This document shows positions 25,451 to 35,500 of a stretch of 37,254 bases of DNA, piece by piece (the first letter of the stretch is position 1; every line of letters starts with the position of its first letter). The notes below the pieces were generated by a model, which searched no databases, was not told the DNA's origin, and was given only the letters and a program-made list of their open reading frames with translations. Both the position numbers and the translations under genes were made by a program. The stretch comes from an uncultured Sutterella sp. (GTDB taxonomy: Bacteria > Pseudomonadota > Gammaproteobacteria > Burkholderiales > Burkholderiaceae_F), in assembly GCA_900544335.1 (NCBI GenBank), contig UQUS01000017.1:1-37254 (forward strand), given 5' to 3'.

Positions 25451-25478
25451 CCCGAGCCAATTCGGCTCGGGTTTTTTT
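25451..25478 (+). terminator. Rho-independent terminator of cstA
   Basis: CCCGAGCC-AATTC-GGCTCGGG followed by seven T, 33 bases past the stop codon. Confidence 0.93.
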
Positions 25479-25494
25479 GCCCAAATGGCTCGAT

Positions 25495-25530
25495 AAGCCT
25501 CTCTTTCGACCACGTAAGAGAGGCTTTCTT
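25495..25530 (+). terminator. Second, tandem stem-loop after cstA
   Basis: A perfect 11-pair stem (AAGCCTCTCTT / AAGAGAGGCTT) with a ten-base loop, followed by TTCTT. It lies 16 bases after the first terminator and probably backs it up. Confidence 0.6.
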
Positions 25531-25661
25531 GCCTTGTTCGCATCTGCCTTTGTTAGGATGCCTTTAATTGAGTCTCAACGTTGCGGCTGTGTCGTCTCTT
25601 AGGGTAAGTTTGCCTTGAGAGGCCTTGAAGCGTCCCCGATTGAGCGTATCGGAGAGAGACG

Positions 25662-26140
25662 ATGCAAAAAAACTTGCCGTACTCGTCCTCGTTGCCGCGG
25701 TTGCTGCGTCTCGCCTACAGCGCGCTTAAAACAAACAACGACGCAGGAGCCGTTTACGGCACCGTCGACACACGGAGCGTGTGCTTGACCTTTGAAGAAG
25801 CCGGGCGCATTGCTACGTTAAATGTTCAGGAAGGACAAACGGTTCCGGAGGGCGATGTGATGGGAACGACCGACGATACGCGTAGTCGCATTGCACTTTC
25901 TTCGGCCGAAGCAGCAAAGAAGTCGCCAAGAAAACCCTGATCGAGCTCTTGCCGGAGCGCCTTCTGAAGACATTGCCGCCGCCAAGGCCTGCGTTGCCGC
26001 CTTCAAGCCGCCGAAGCTCTTTCTCTTCGCTCTTGTACCAGAGAAAAGAAACTCGGGAATGCGACAAGCGCTCTTCGAATCAATCGGATTTGCTCGCACG
26101 CTGCCGTCTATCGCGCTAAGCTCTTGTCGGCTAAAAATCG
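25662..26140 (+). pseudogene. Decayed HlyD/YbhG-type periplasmic adaptor gene
   Basis: The first 92-codon frame contains the HlyD N-terminal signature: VYGTVDTRSVCLTFEEAGRI, then VQEGQTVPEGDVMGTTD, as in adaptors of MacB/ABC or EmrAB-type exporters. Several frameshifts follow. LAGAPSEDIAAAKACVAAFK reads in the next frame and REKKLGNATSALRIN in a third, both resembling the adaptor coiled coil. At the 5' end, a frameshift at a seven-A tract (25666 onward) restores AKKLAVLVLVAAVAAS, a plausible signal anchor lost in the current frame. A good GGAGAG still precedes the ATG. The rest of the adaptor and any exporter partner are absent, so this is a relic. Confidence 0.75.
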
Positions 26141-26169
26141 ACGACCGGCTCCCGATAAGGAGTCGGTCG
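26133..26169 (-). terminator. Rho-independent terminator of dcuC-iadA
   Basis: CGACCGGCTCC pairs with GGAGTCGGTCG (one G-T pair, loop of six). On the minus strand TCGA and five T follow. It begins 27 bases past the iadA stop codon, inside the tail of the HlyD relic. Confidence 0.7.
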
Positions 26170-26195
26170 ATGCGTATTCAGGTTTTTCAAAAGGT

Positions 26196-27350
26196 CTAGG
26201 TTTCAAAAACTCCCTTGACGAGAATCTCGCCCGAGCGCATCATGGAACGCCCTTTGGCAAAGACGTCCGTCAGCTTAAAGTCCTCGTCAAAAAGTAACGC
26301 GTTGGCAACAGCGCCGGCTCCCACGCGCCCGTGATCTTTAAGCCCATGCGAATCAGCGACGTTTCGGGTAATAAATCCCAAAGCCGTCGAAATCTCCATG
26401 TTGTAGGTTTCGACCAATTCTCGGACAGTCGTGAGATTGCATTCGATTCCGCAAACGGCAAGTCCGATCATGTTGCCCTTTTCATCAAAACGGGGCTTTG
26501 ATCCATGTCCGTCCGAGGACATTGTAATGTGTTTCGGATCCGCTCCGCTGTCAAGTGCCTCGACGAAAGCCTGAGCCGGTCCTTTTTCAAAGCAGCAAGA
26601 TCCCCCGGTCGTTATGTCAATGTAGCCTCCGTCTCGGGCAAATTGCAGGGCACAGTCGAACACATGACGAGCACGAGCACAATGAGTCGGACGGATGTGT
26701 TTAATCGGAAAGCCCCGAGCCACAATGTCGCGATACATATCAAAAGCCCCGGGAATATCACCGGAATGAATGTGTAAGACGCCGATCTTGCCGGAAATCA
26801 TGCCTGCAAGGCGAATATCCGAGAGCAGGTGAAGAAGCTCATCTTGCGTCGGGAAGGAACTGCGGTGGTCCCCGATGGCAATTTTTACGCCGAGGCATTC
26901 GGGGACCATAAAGATATCTTTAGAAACCTCCCCACTTAATGTAGTCGGAGGGTAGCGGTAGTTGCTCGTGTACATCCACGTGCTCACGCCCTCTTCGGAC
27001 AAAGCCCGAATCTTGGCTAAAAGGTTTTCAATTGAGCGGGAAATAAAATCCGTTCCCGAGACACCGACGACATCGGTTGTCCCGCAGGCGACAAGCTCGG
27101 AAAGATTAAGTTCCGGAGTACGCGATACGGGACCGCCTTCCCCGCCGCCGCCTGTGACGTGAATATGTTGATCGAAGAACCCCGGAGTGAGGATTTTTCC
27201 CTCGGCGTCAATCGTCTCCATCTCAGGTAGTGTCACAGCTAAATCCGGCTCGACAGCAAGAAAGCGTCCGTTAACCATCAGCACATCGCGTTGCCCTAAA
27301 TCCTCGGGAGCAAAAACGTGAGCATGGCGAATCAAGGTAGCGTGTTTCAT
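26196..27350 (-). CDS. iadA: Isoaspartyl dipeptidase
   Basis: A 384-residue amidohydrolase-superfamily enzyme (EC 3.4.19.5) that cleaves beta-aspartyl dipeptides from damaged or fermented proteins, releasing aspartate. Seen: HxH metal site and glycine-rich loop in GFFDQHIHVTGGGGEGG, further metal ligands in VLHIHSGD and THCAR, and the catalytic Asp in MSSDGHGS, all as in E. coli IadA. Length is normal. AAGGAG lies six bases before the ATG. It is 50 bases after dcuC on the same strand, so released aspartate can feed C4-dicarboxylate metabolism. Confidence 0.95.
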   Translation of the reverse strand: MKHATLIRHAHVFAPEDLGQRDVLMVNGRFLAVEPDLAVTLPEMETIDAEGKILTPGFFDQHIHVTGGGGEGGPVSRTPELNLSELVACGTTDVVGVSGTDFISRSIENLLAKIRALSEEGVSTWMYTSNYRYPPTTLSGEVSKDIFMVPECLGVKIAIGDHRSSFPTQDELLHLLSDIRLAGMISGKIGVLHIHSGDIPGAFDMYRDIVARGFPIKHIRPTHCARARHVFDCALQFARDGGYIDITTGGSCCFEKGPAQAFVEALDSGADPKHITMSSDGHGSKPRFDEKGNMIGLAVCGIECNLTTVRELVETYNMEISTALGFITRNVADSHGLKDHGRVGAGAVANALLFDEDFKLTDVFAKGRSMMRSGEILVKGVFET

Positions 27351-27400
27351 GTTGGACTCCTTGCGGCACTCCGAGATCGGAATGCCGCCGTGCAGTTAAA

Positions 27401-28777
27401 TCAGAGGAAGATCGCCGAAGCGGCAACGTTCACGACAAGCGCCATGGCCATCACGGGAATCGTCCGACGTACGATTTGGAAGGGCGTAATTCCGGCGATA
27501 CTCGAAACAGCAATCATGACACCGGCAATCGGGCACATCGTGCGCGCGATACCGGCCGAAAGCTGAACCGGAACCGCAAGAATGGCCGCATTCATACCGA
27601 CCGAAGCAGCCGCTTCGGGCAGTAACGGCGAAAAAGCGAAGAAAGCGGCGTTACCCGACCCGGTAACAAGTGTGGCAATGACCATAATGCCGATCATCAC
27701 AAAGAGCATGACCCAGATCCCGGCCGATTCCATCGAGGCCGCCGCTTTAATCATGAGTGAAATGCCGCCGACCTTGGTCATTCCGAGAGCAAAGAGTTCT
27801 GCGCAGCAAATTAAAGCCACCGTTGATGTAAAGACCTTTCCCATGCCCTCGTAGACTGCTTTTGTGCGTGCAATCACATCCTTGACTTTCATGTGCGTGA
27901 CAAGGTCGACCGCAAACGCAATCAGAATGGAAATGATGATGGCTGTCTGAAGAGACAATTTCACGCCGGCATAAACCATGGGCGAAAACACGATGAGCAG
28001 AAATAGCGGAAGCATCGGCAAAATCGCGTAGTAAGCGGGGCCTGCTCCTTCGAAGGCTTTGCTGACATCTCGCTTTTCTTGAGAATTGCTTCCGGCGTTC
28101 GCACTCTGACCGTCACGCTGGTCAAACCACCGCTGAACGAAGAAGTGCCCGACTGCCACCGTAGCAATCACACAGAGTGCCACGGGAATTTGGTTATGCA
28201 CAAAGTATGTGACGACATCGGTGTTTAATAGATCGGCCGCACGCATGGCATTTGACGAGGAAGGTCCTAAATCCAAGCAGCACGTCGAACCGATAACGGC
28301 CGCAGCGGACGTCCGAGAGACTCCGAGTTCCACCAGAAGCGGGAAAATCGAAGCCATCAGAAGGAGTCCGAGGCCGACCGCCGAGTTAATAAAAAGCGCC
28401 ATGAATTGACCGATTACATAGGTGACGGCCAACAGCACGTAAGGTGACCGAATTGCCGAAAGCGGACGGACACACGCTTTAACCAGGGCCTTTGAGGCGC
28501 CGATTTTGTCCATGTAGTACGAGAAACCGGCAATCCACATGATGTTAAGCCCGAGCCCCGGGAGCCTCGTCTTCATCTGCTCGGCAAACGCCTGTGCAAA
28601 ATCAAATCCCAAAAACTGTGTGGATTTTTTTGCGGCCACGGGGTCCACGCCCATAAATGCTGCGACCGCTAGAAAGACGAGTCCTGCGAGCAAAAGTACG
28701 GTGGGCGGGTAGTAGTTTTGGAAGATACTCCAGGCGACGATTGCAATCACCGCGAGGGTCAGTAGAACTTCAATCAT
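27401..28777 (-). CDS. dcuC: DcuC-family anaerobic C4-dicarboxylate carrier
   Basis: A 458-residue inner-membrane carrier with about 12 hydrophobic helices. It matches the DcuC family in length and in segments such as GLNIMWIAGFSYYMDKIGASKALV, FINSAVGLGLLLMASIFPLL, GSTCCLDLGPSSSNAM and LVTGSGNAAFFAFSPLLPEAA. DcuC exports succinate or exchanges C4-dicarboxylates during anaerobic growth. AAAGGAG precedes the ATG. A hairpin lies in its 5' leader. It forms an operon with iadA, linking aspartate release with fumarate/succinate traffic. Confidence 0.9.
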   Translation of the reverse strand: MIEVLLTLAVIAIVAWSIFQNYYPPTVLLLAGLVFLAVAAFMGVDPVAAKKSTQFLGFDFAQAFAEQMKTRLPGLGLNIMWIAGFSYYMDKIGASKALVKACVRPLSAIRSPYVLLAVTYVIGQFMALFINSAVGLGLLLMASIFPLLVELGVSRTSAAAVIGSTCCLDLGPSSSNAMRAADLLNTDVVTYFVHNQIPVALCVIATVAVGHFFVQRWFDQRDGQSANAGSNSQEKRDVSKAFEGAGPAYYAILPMLPLFLLIVFSPMVYAGVKLSLQTAIIISILIAFAVDLVTHMKVKDVIARTKAVYEGMGKVFTSTVALICCAELFALGMTKVGGISLMIKAAASMESAGIWVMLFVMIGIMVIATLVTGSGNAAFFAFSPLLPEAAASVGMNAAILAVPVQLSAGIARTMCPIAGVMIAVSSIAGITPFQIVRRTIPVMAMALVVNVAASAIFL

Positions 28778-28800
28778 AAGAAAAGCTCCTTTGACAGACT

Positions 28801-28833
28801 TGACGGCAACTCGGCACGTGAAGAATTGCCGGT
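28801..28833 (-). other. Stem-loop in the dcuC 5' leader
   Basis: TGACGGCAACTC pairs with GAATTGCCGGTCA, with one bulge and one wobble, ending 24 bases before the dcuC start codon. No T run follows, so a role in mRNA stability or translation is more likely than termination. Confidence 0.4.
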
Positions 28834-29440
28834 CAGTCGCTATAGTTGACCCTGAGAGAGGGGCTTTTGTGTGCTTCCCATATCCTCCCGATTGGGATGA
28901 ATCACGGAACGCATAAACATTCTATTTGAACTTCGGAGATTATTTCCAAGCCGTTAGGGTATTCCCAACGACTCTCGACTGACGTAAGTCTGTGAACTCC
29001 CGGGAAGGACTCGAGTAGATTTCAACCGTTCTCAGAAAGAATAATCCCGTATGTGTCGGAAGCCTCCCATGGTCTCGAGACCTTAGTGACGTAATTCGTC
29101 TTTTACGAGAAATCGTCTGAGCCATCCGTGAGTCCGGCCGAAAATCCCTGCCTGTCTTCCCTGAGACTGCCGGTATTCCCAGACGGTCGTTGCGGTTCTG
29201 AAGATTCCTCTACCCTCAAAAGGTATGCACCCTGCAAGAAACCTCCGGTTCTCTGTTGCGATAGGATTCTCTTTTCTCCTCTTTGACTCTTAATCAATCA
29301 AAGACTCTTTAAAAGGACCGTGCAGACGGCGTGGTGCTTGCTTCGTTAAAGCATTGACCTTAAACCACTTTAGTCTGTCTCTCCAGGGGATACCACGGGT
29401 TTAAAGCGACTTGAAGAGGTGATCAATCTCATCCCTGCCG
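28834..29440. other. Long stretch without a recognisable gene between dcuC and the autotransporter gene
   Basis: Only short frames (about 60 codons, minus strand, 28940-29125 and 29103-29297) are open and neither resembles a known protein. Features seen are a perfect GGTCTCGAGACC palindrome (29071-29082) and a repeated GGTATTCCCA (28958-28967 and 29172-29181) whose flanks are weakly alike. It may be a decayed gene or hold a small RNA. I cannot identify either. Confidence 0.4.
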
Positions 29441-29445
29441 AGGAC

Positions 29446-29519
29446 AATAAAGCCCCGAATCTGCGACTCAGGGCCTTATCAGGAACAGTACCGGCAGTCC
29501 TCTTTTCAAGAAGACTGCC
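29446..29519 (-). terminator. Two stem-loops after the autotransporter gene
   Basis: Nearest the stop codon is GGCAGTCCTCTT / AAGAAGACTGCC (29493-29519, one mismatch), with no T run. Further on, GGGCCTT (29471-29477) pairs with AAAGCCCC (29449-29456) and is followed on the minus strand by ATTGTCC. Together they are the likely, but weak, terminator. Confidence 0.45.
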
Positions 29520-29527
29520 TTAGGTTG

Positions 29528-32500
29528 CTAGAACGTCCAACGCACGTTGGCTTTGACGGCAAAGGCGTCGGTGTTCTTCGATCCGCTGTAGCCGACCGAC
29601 ACACCGAAACCGACCTTGTCCTTGCCGCCCGAGACTCCGAGGGTCGCCGAGTAGCGCATGCGGTCGAGAACTTCCGACGAGGTCGTTACATCCTTACCGA
29701 CTCCCGTAAAGCGAATCGTCTCGGTCAGGTTCTTCGAACCCACAACCGGGGTGACCGCAAGATCCAAAGCGGGCTTCATCGTCCAGCCTGTTTGCGTCAT
29801 AAAATCGCGAGACAACTGAACTCCGAGAGGCACTTCCGCATAGGTCTTAGCCGTCCCGTGCGAATCAAGGATTGTCCCTTGAGCATTCGTCTTCGCGCTG
29901 TAGTTCTTCGAATCGACGTGGTTCAAGCGCAGTCCTGCAAAGGGCGCAACCTGCATGCCGCCGACAGCAAAGGCGTACTTGGCTTTAAGACCTGCCGTAA
30001 AGACGGTCGAATCCATGTCGGCCTTCACAACACCGTGATTGGTCTGCTTGACGTCGTTGGTGACATAGCCGAAGCCCAGATCTCCCATGAACGACCAGGG
30101 ACCGGTGTTGTGACCGAAGTACAAGGCGGCGCCGTAGAAGTCAAAGTCGTTCTTGGTCGTCGCCAAGCTTCCTCGAGAATCGGTCTTTCCGGAACCGGCG
30201 TAGAGTGCCGCACCTAAGCGCGTGTCATCCCGAACGACAACGTCCGCTCCGACCGTAATGCCGTACATATCCACATCCGACCCGGACGTGAAGTTTCCGG
30301 CCTTAAAGGCATCGGCCTTGGTCTTGTTATATAGCGGAGTGGCCCAAAGGGTGCGACCGAAGGTTTCTTCCGTTGCAACGCTTGTCCCGATTGCCGAACT
30401 AAAGCCGAGGCGTTCCTCAACAGAACCGGCAGCAACGTGCTTGACCGTGTCCGTCACAAGGAACGTACCGGACTGCGCTGTCATTCTCGATACGGACTCA
30501 AGAGCAGAACCGAAATCACGCCCGATTTGTTCGGGGGTGCGATTGCCGTCACCGGTGACGTCTTCCATTACGGAAGCAATCCAACCGGCACCGTCTCGAC
30601 GAGAAGAATCAAATCCGTCGCCTTCCGCCAGATTCATCACCGTCTCTTGCAAGGATTCGGAAAGCGATCCACCGACAATCGCCGCACCGGTTTCCGACAT
30701 CGTAAATATCAGGTTATTGCCGGCCAGTCTTGCGTCGTACAGGAAGTTTCCGGAAAGGAAGTTCGCGTCATCCCCGCTGACGGTGTGATTGCCGTCAGCC
30801 AAGGTAATCACAGTACCGCCGGAAATTTTCACATTCTTGAACATCATCTTGCCGTTATTGACGATGTTGCCGGTCAGTTGCGCGGTGTACTTGGTCTTGC
30901 CGTTTTCGATTACCGGTTCGTCCATAGCACCGCGATCGAGAATCATGAAGCCACCTGTTCCGATGCCGAAAGTGTTGTCGCCAAATTGCATGCCGGTTGT
31001 ATCACCGACCGTCAGGGTGCCGTTCGGCGCCGACAAAGCGCTGTTGATGTAAAGGATAGACGAAACGTCCACATCCGTTTGCCTGGCACTCTTTAGAGCT
31101 GCCTTGGCCTCCTCTCTAAGACTCTCTATGTTCGCATCTAAGGCTTCCTGACCTCCGACAGCAAGAAGACCTTTTTTGATAGAACCGAAAGCAGCACCGG
31201 TTAGGTCCAACTCACCGAATCGGGCTAAAGCCGGAGTTTCCGAATTCCCTGCTACATCCAAGGTTCCGGGTCCGGTCTCTTGAGTTGCCGTAAGGACGAT
31301 CTTTTGAGCGTCAAGATTTCCGTTCACCGTAATTGCGCCGTATTGCGCTGCAATGCCGTTAATCGTGGCATTGACTCCCGAAGCAACCGTGAGGTCGTTA
31401 ACAACGTTCACGCCGGCATCCGTACTCGAATCGGACGAGGTGTTAAACGTGAGTTCGGTATTTCCGGCAAGATAAAGTTTCTTAATGTGGGTTCCTAAGC
31501 CACCTTCCTTACCGAAGGAAAGCTTATTCGTCTTAATTGCGTTTTCCGGGTCGTTTTCGACTTTAACCTTATTCAAATGAGCATTCCCTGCCGAAAGGGC
31601 TCCGCCGTTTTTCACAAGAACCTCGTCAGTCGTGTCGACCGTAAGACTATCTCCGACACTCACATGAGAAGTGTCCACAATAAGGCCTTTCATCTCGGCT
31701 TTCCCGTCGACACTAAAGTTAGATTCTTTCGATAGCGCAAGTTTTCCGCCTGCTTTAAAGTCGCCGGCGACTTGGACGATACCCTTGTTCTCAAGCGTGA
31801 CAGAACCATCAACGGAAGTATTACCGGTTGAAGTTTGACCTTGGGACGTCATAAAGGAGCCGTTATTCTTAACAGTCAGATTCCCTGCAATCTCAGCCGA
31901 ACCTGCACTGACAGAGGAAGTCGGATCGGACACGTTTACATCACCCGAGGTCGCTGTGGTGTTATCCACTGGATTCTTGAGTACCTTCAACAGATTGTGA
32001 CCGATATCAAAGGAAGATCCCTCTTTCACATCAAGACTGCCTAGAGAAGCATTGTCTCGGGCGGTGACTTTTGCGCCGCTTGAGAAAGAACTATTCCCTT
32101 TGACTGTCAAGGGACCGTGTGTATCGACATCACCGGCCTTAACTGAAAGAGATTTGTCAATGTCCAGTTCAGAGGCGTATAACCGAGAGCGATTGTTGTC
32201 GTTCTCGGAAGAAACGGTAACTGACCCGTTCATAGTTTTAAGCTTTCCGCCAACGGGATTTCCCTCTGCGTCATAGCCGAAGGTCGCGCCGTTTTTGACC
32301 GTAACATCGCCCATGTTTGAGTCACCGCTTGTAACGTAAGATGAGCCGGCACCGTCAACTAGAGTTGTTCCTTTGACAGAAACGCTGCCGTTATCTTTGG
32401 TCTTGAAGGACGAGTTTGCATCAATCGTCAAAGAGCCGCCAATGTCGGCTGAGGCAAGGTTTAACGAACTTTGCCCGGTTACTTTCACATCACCGGTGCG

Positions 32501-35500
32501 ATTTCTGTCGGTGTTATTTGTGTTTTCGAGCGCCCTGGTTTTAAGAGCGCCGGAAAGATCCATCTCCGAGTTGTTCAGTTCGAGTGTTCCTGCAACGACG
32601 CCACCGATTACAGTACCCTTTGCGTTATCGAGCGCTACGACACCGAGGGCGTTGTTGTCAGTTCCGAGATCCTTTGTCGTAATAGTCGCCCGGTTTGTCC
32701 CTTCTCCGGAAAGAACGAGTTTCGTGTTGGCACTGTTACCGCTTCCCGTGACCGAACCGACTTCGCCGTCTCCAACCAGTTTTAATGTTGATTCCAAATC
32801 TCCGGACTTCGCAGAACCGATGAGTTCAACATCGGCAACTGCGCCTGAAGAGTTTTTCACAAATTTTCCGTCACTCGGATGATTGAGCGTCAAATCGCCC
32901 CTGACGTCATCCTCTGAAGAAATGTTGTCCTCTCCGAGAGAACCGATCTTGAGTTTGTCCTCTCCTTGCTTAAGCTTTGCGCTCTTCCAACTATTAGTTC
33001 CGGTGACATTGCCGTTAACATTTTCAATATCTTTATCAGAAGCAGCAACCCCATTGACCAATTTGAATTTGTCGTAGTCAATCGGATTCTCTTCGCCGAA
33101 ATCAATTGTGTAGTCCGACCAGTTAAAATTATCCCCTAACTTCAAGAGAAGTCTTGAGTCTTTTCCGTTCCCGTTGAGAGCTCCCATAATCTGGGAGACT
33201 TGGTCGAGCGAAACTTTTTTCTTTCCTGTTTCTGCATCATCGCTGAAATTATTACTAATCCAATCAGCTATTCCATCAAGATTTACATAGCCGGCACTGC
33301 TATCCGTAACGCCGATCATTCCGCCCACACTGGAGGTAATGATTCCGTCTTCGCGCTTTGTCAGAATCTTCCCGGCCTTCGCTGTCATCGAAGCGCTTCC
33401 GGAGATTTCGATCACACTTTTATCCGTGCTTCCCGAAAGGTCAAGATCACCGTTTGCAATGAGTTCGCTGCCCGTACCGGAAACGGTGATTGCGTCATTG
33501 CCTGTGGCCTTAAGTGTTCCGTTAACCGTCAACTTGCCATTATTCGTGACTGAAGTACTGCCGACATTCGCTTCAAGGGCGCCGACTGTCATCTCGGCAC
33601 CGGCGACTTTAAGGGCTTCGGCACCGGTCGCAGTGACATTGCCCGTTGTCTTAAGTTTCGTCGTCGATCCCGCAATGTTAAGTCCCTTGCCGGGAGCGGA
33701 GGGAGCAACAGCGATGGCGGTTCCCCCGATGTCAGACTCCCCTCCGGTCAGGTTAAGAGTCCCGTTAACCGTGAGTGTGCCGGCAGGATTTGCTTGAGTT
33801 ACAGCCAATCCGCCCGCAGAAACCACGGAATCTGGGCCGAGTGTGAAATTGCCGGCATCGTCCCCAACGGACAACTTACCTGTTGTCTGAAGTTCCGATT
33901 TCCCTGCATACCGAGCGCCGAGAGTGATTCCTGAGTTAGCGTTAATTAGACCCTCACCGGAAACAAGGCTTCCTGTTGAATTCGAACTGTCCGTGAGATT
34001 CAATATTCCATCGGTGACATTCAGAACGTTGCGAACCTGCGGATTATTTGTTCCGTTAGCTCCTAGATTTAGCTTTCCATTTCCCTGACCGAACATCGCA
34101 TCGAAGGTTTGCGATGACATATTGAGTGTCGAACCGGAGGTTTTCGCTCCGACATCGGCAAGATTCATTTTTCCTTTAAAGTTCTCTCCGGTACCGGTAA
34201 CAGTGGTTTCCTTAACATCCCAAGTTAAGACGGAGTCTTCTTCGGATTTAAAGTGCGTAGCATCCAAGTCAAGTTTTGCGTTTCTTGCAGAGAACTCCAA
34301 GGCATCTTTACCCCCTAAAGAAAGGGAATCAATCTTGCCATCGCGTGTGCCGTTGTAAACGAACTTACCCGTTGCACCGTTTGTCGCGTTACCGTCATCA
34401 ACGGTAATCTTGCCTAGAGAAGTCGTGCCCGTCTCAAGACCGGCAATCTCTACTTCGGCACCGTTTTTGAAATGAGTATCGGCAGCAGAAAGATCGGCTG
34501 TCGTTACGCTAAGTTTTCCCCCGTTAAGTTCTGCTTTTCTCAACGCCGCAGAGGCTGCCGTCAGAGTACCGCTTTTGATTTGGAGGGCGGCCGTATCTGT
34601 CGTCTGATTTAAGGCTGCAACTGTGGTTGTTCCGGATGAAACGAGTTGACCTCCGGAAAGGGATACTTTTTTAATGTCGGCAGTACCGGCCAGATTCATT
34701 TCGCCGCCTGAAAGCGTTGTTTCGCCTCGAACATTAAGCTTACCGCCCGACAGAATCTCGGTTTTCCCAGCCGTTTGATTAAGTTGGCCGTTTACGTTCG
34801 TGGTACCCGTGGACGCAGTTTGGAACGTGCCTCCGGATACCTTCATTTCTTTTCCTTGCGCAGAGTTGGTCGTTCCGGCATTACTGAAAGTGTTCGCTGC
34901 AATTTCTGCTCCGCCGTTTAAGTTGAGCGTACCTCCGCTATCGACAATTGTCTTACCGGCCCCTTCTTGCTTGAAGGTACCGGAAACGGTTGTAGTGCCG
35001 CCGGAAGCCGTCTTAAATTCACCGTTCGAAACGGTCAGACTTGAATGAAACAGAGCACCGGGAGCATTGCCGTCGGCGGTGTTGGCATTCGTGAAAGATT
35101 TACCGGCGAGTGTGGCGTTACCATGAACATTAAAAGTCCCTGCTCCACTGCCAATCTTTGTCTCGGAAGTTTCGCTTTGTTTATAGGCACCGAAATGAAC
35201 GGTATCTCCGAGAACATTCAATTTAGATGAGCCGGACATTTCAAAATCAACCGGAACATTTTCTGTACCGAACGTGGAATCGTCCGAGCCATTTCCTAAT
35301 TTTAAAGTTCCACTCTTTAAATTGATTCCTTTGGCGTCAAGGGAAGATTTGTCCTTGTTCCCAAGCCCTGTCACAGCAACTTCCCTTGCGCCGTAATCAA
35401 TCGTAAGAGAGGCGTTCTCTGTGGTCGATGCCAAACCTTGAGCGGATTTCAGAATGTGGTAGTCATTCGAAGAGAGTTCGGTGGTCTTTACGATTCCTTC

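Noticed and set aside
29525..30217. Plus-strand open frame of 230 codons opposite the autotransporter barrel
   Set aside because: It lies entirely antisense to the barrel, resembles no known protein, and such frames arise readily opposite this biased coding sequence. The same applies to the antisense frames at 30437-31096, 32373-32882 and 33339-33797.
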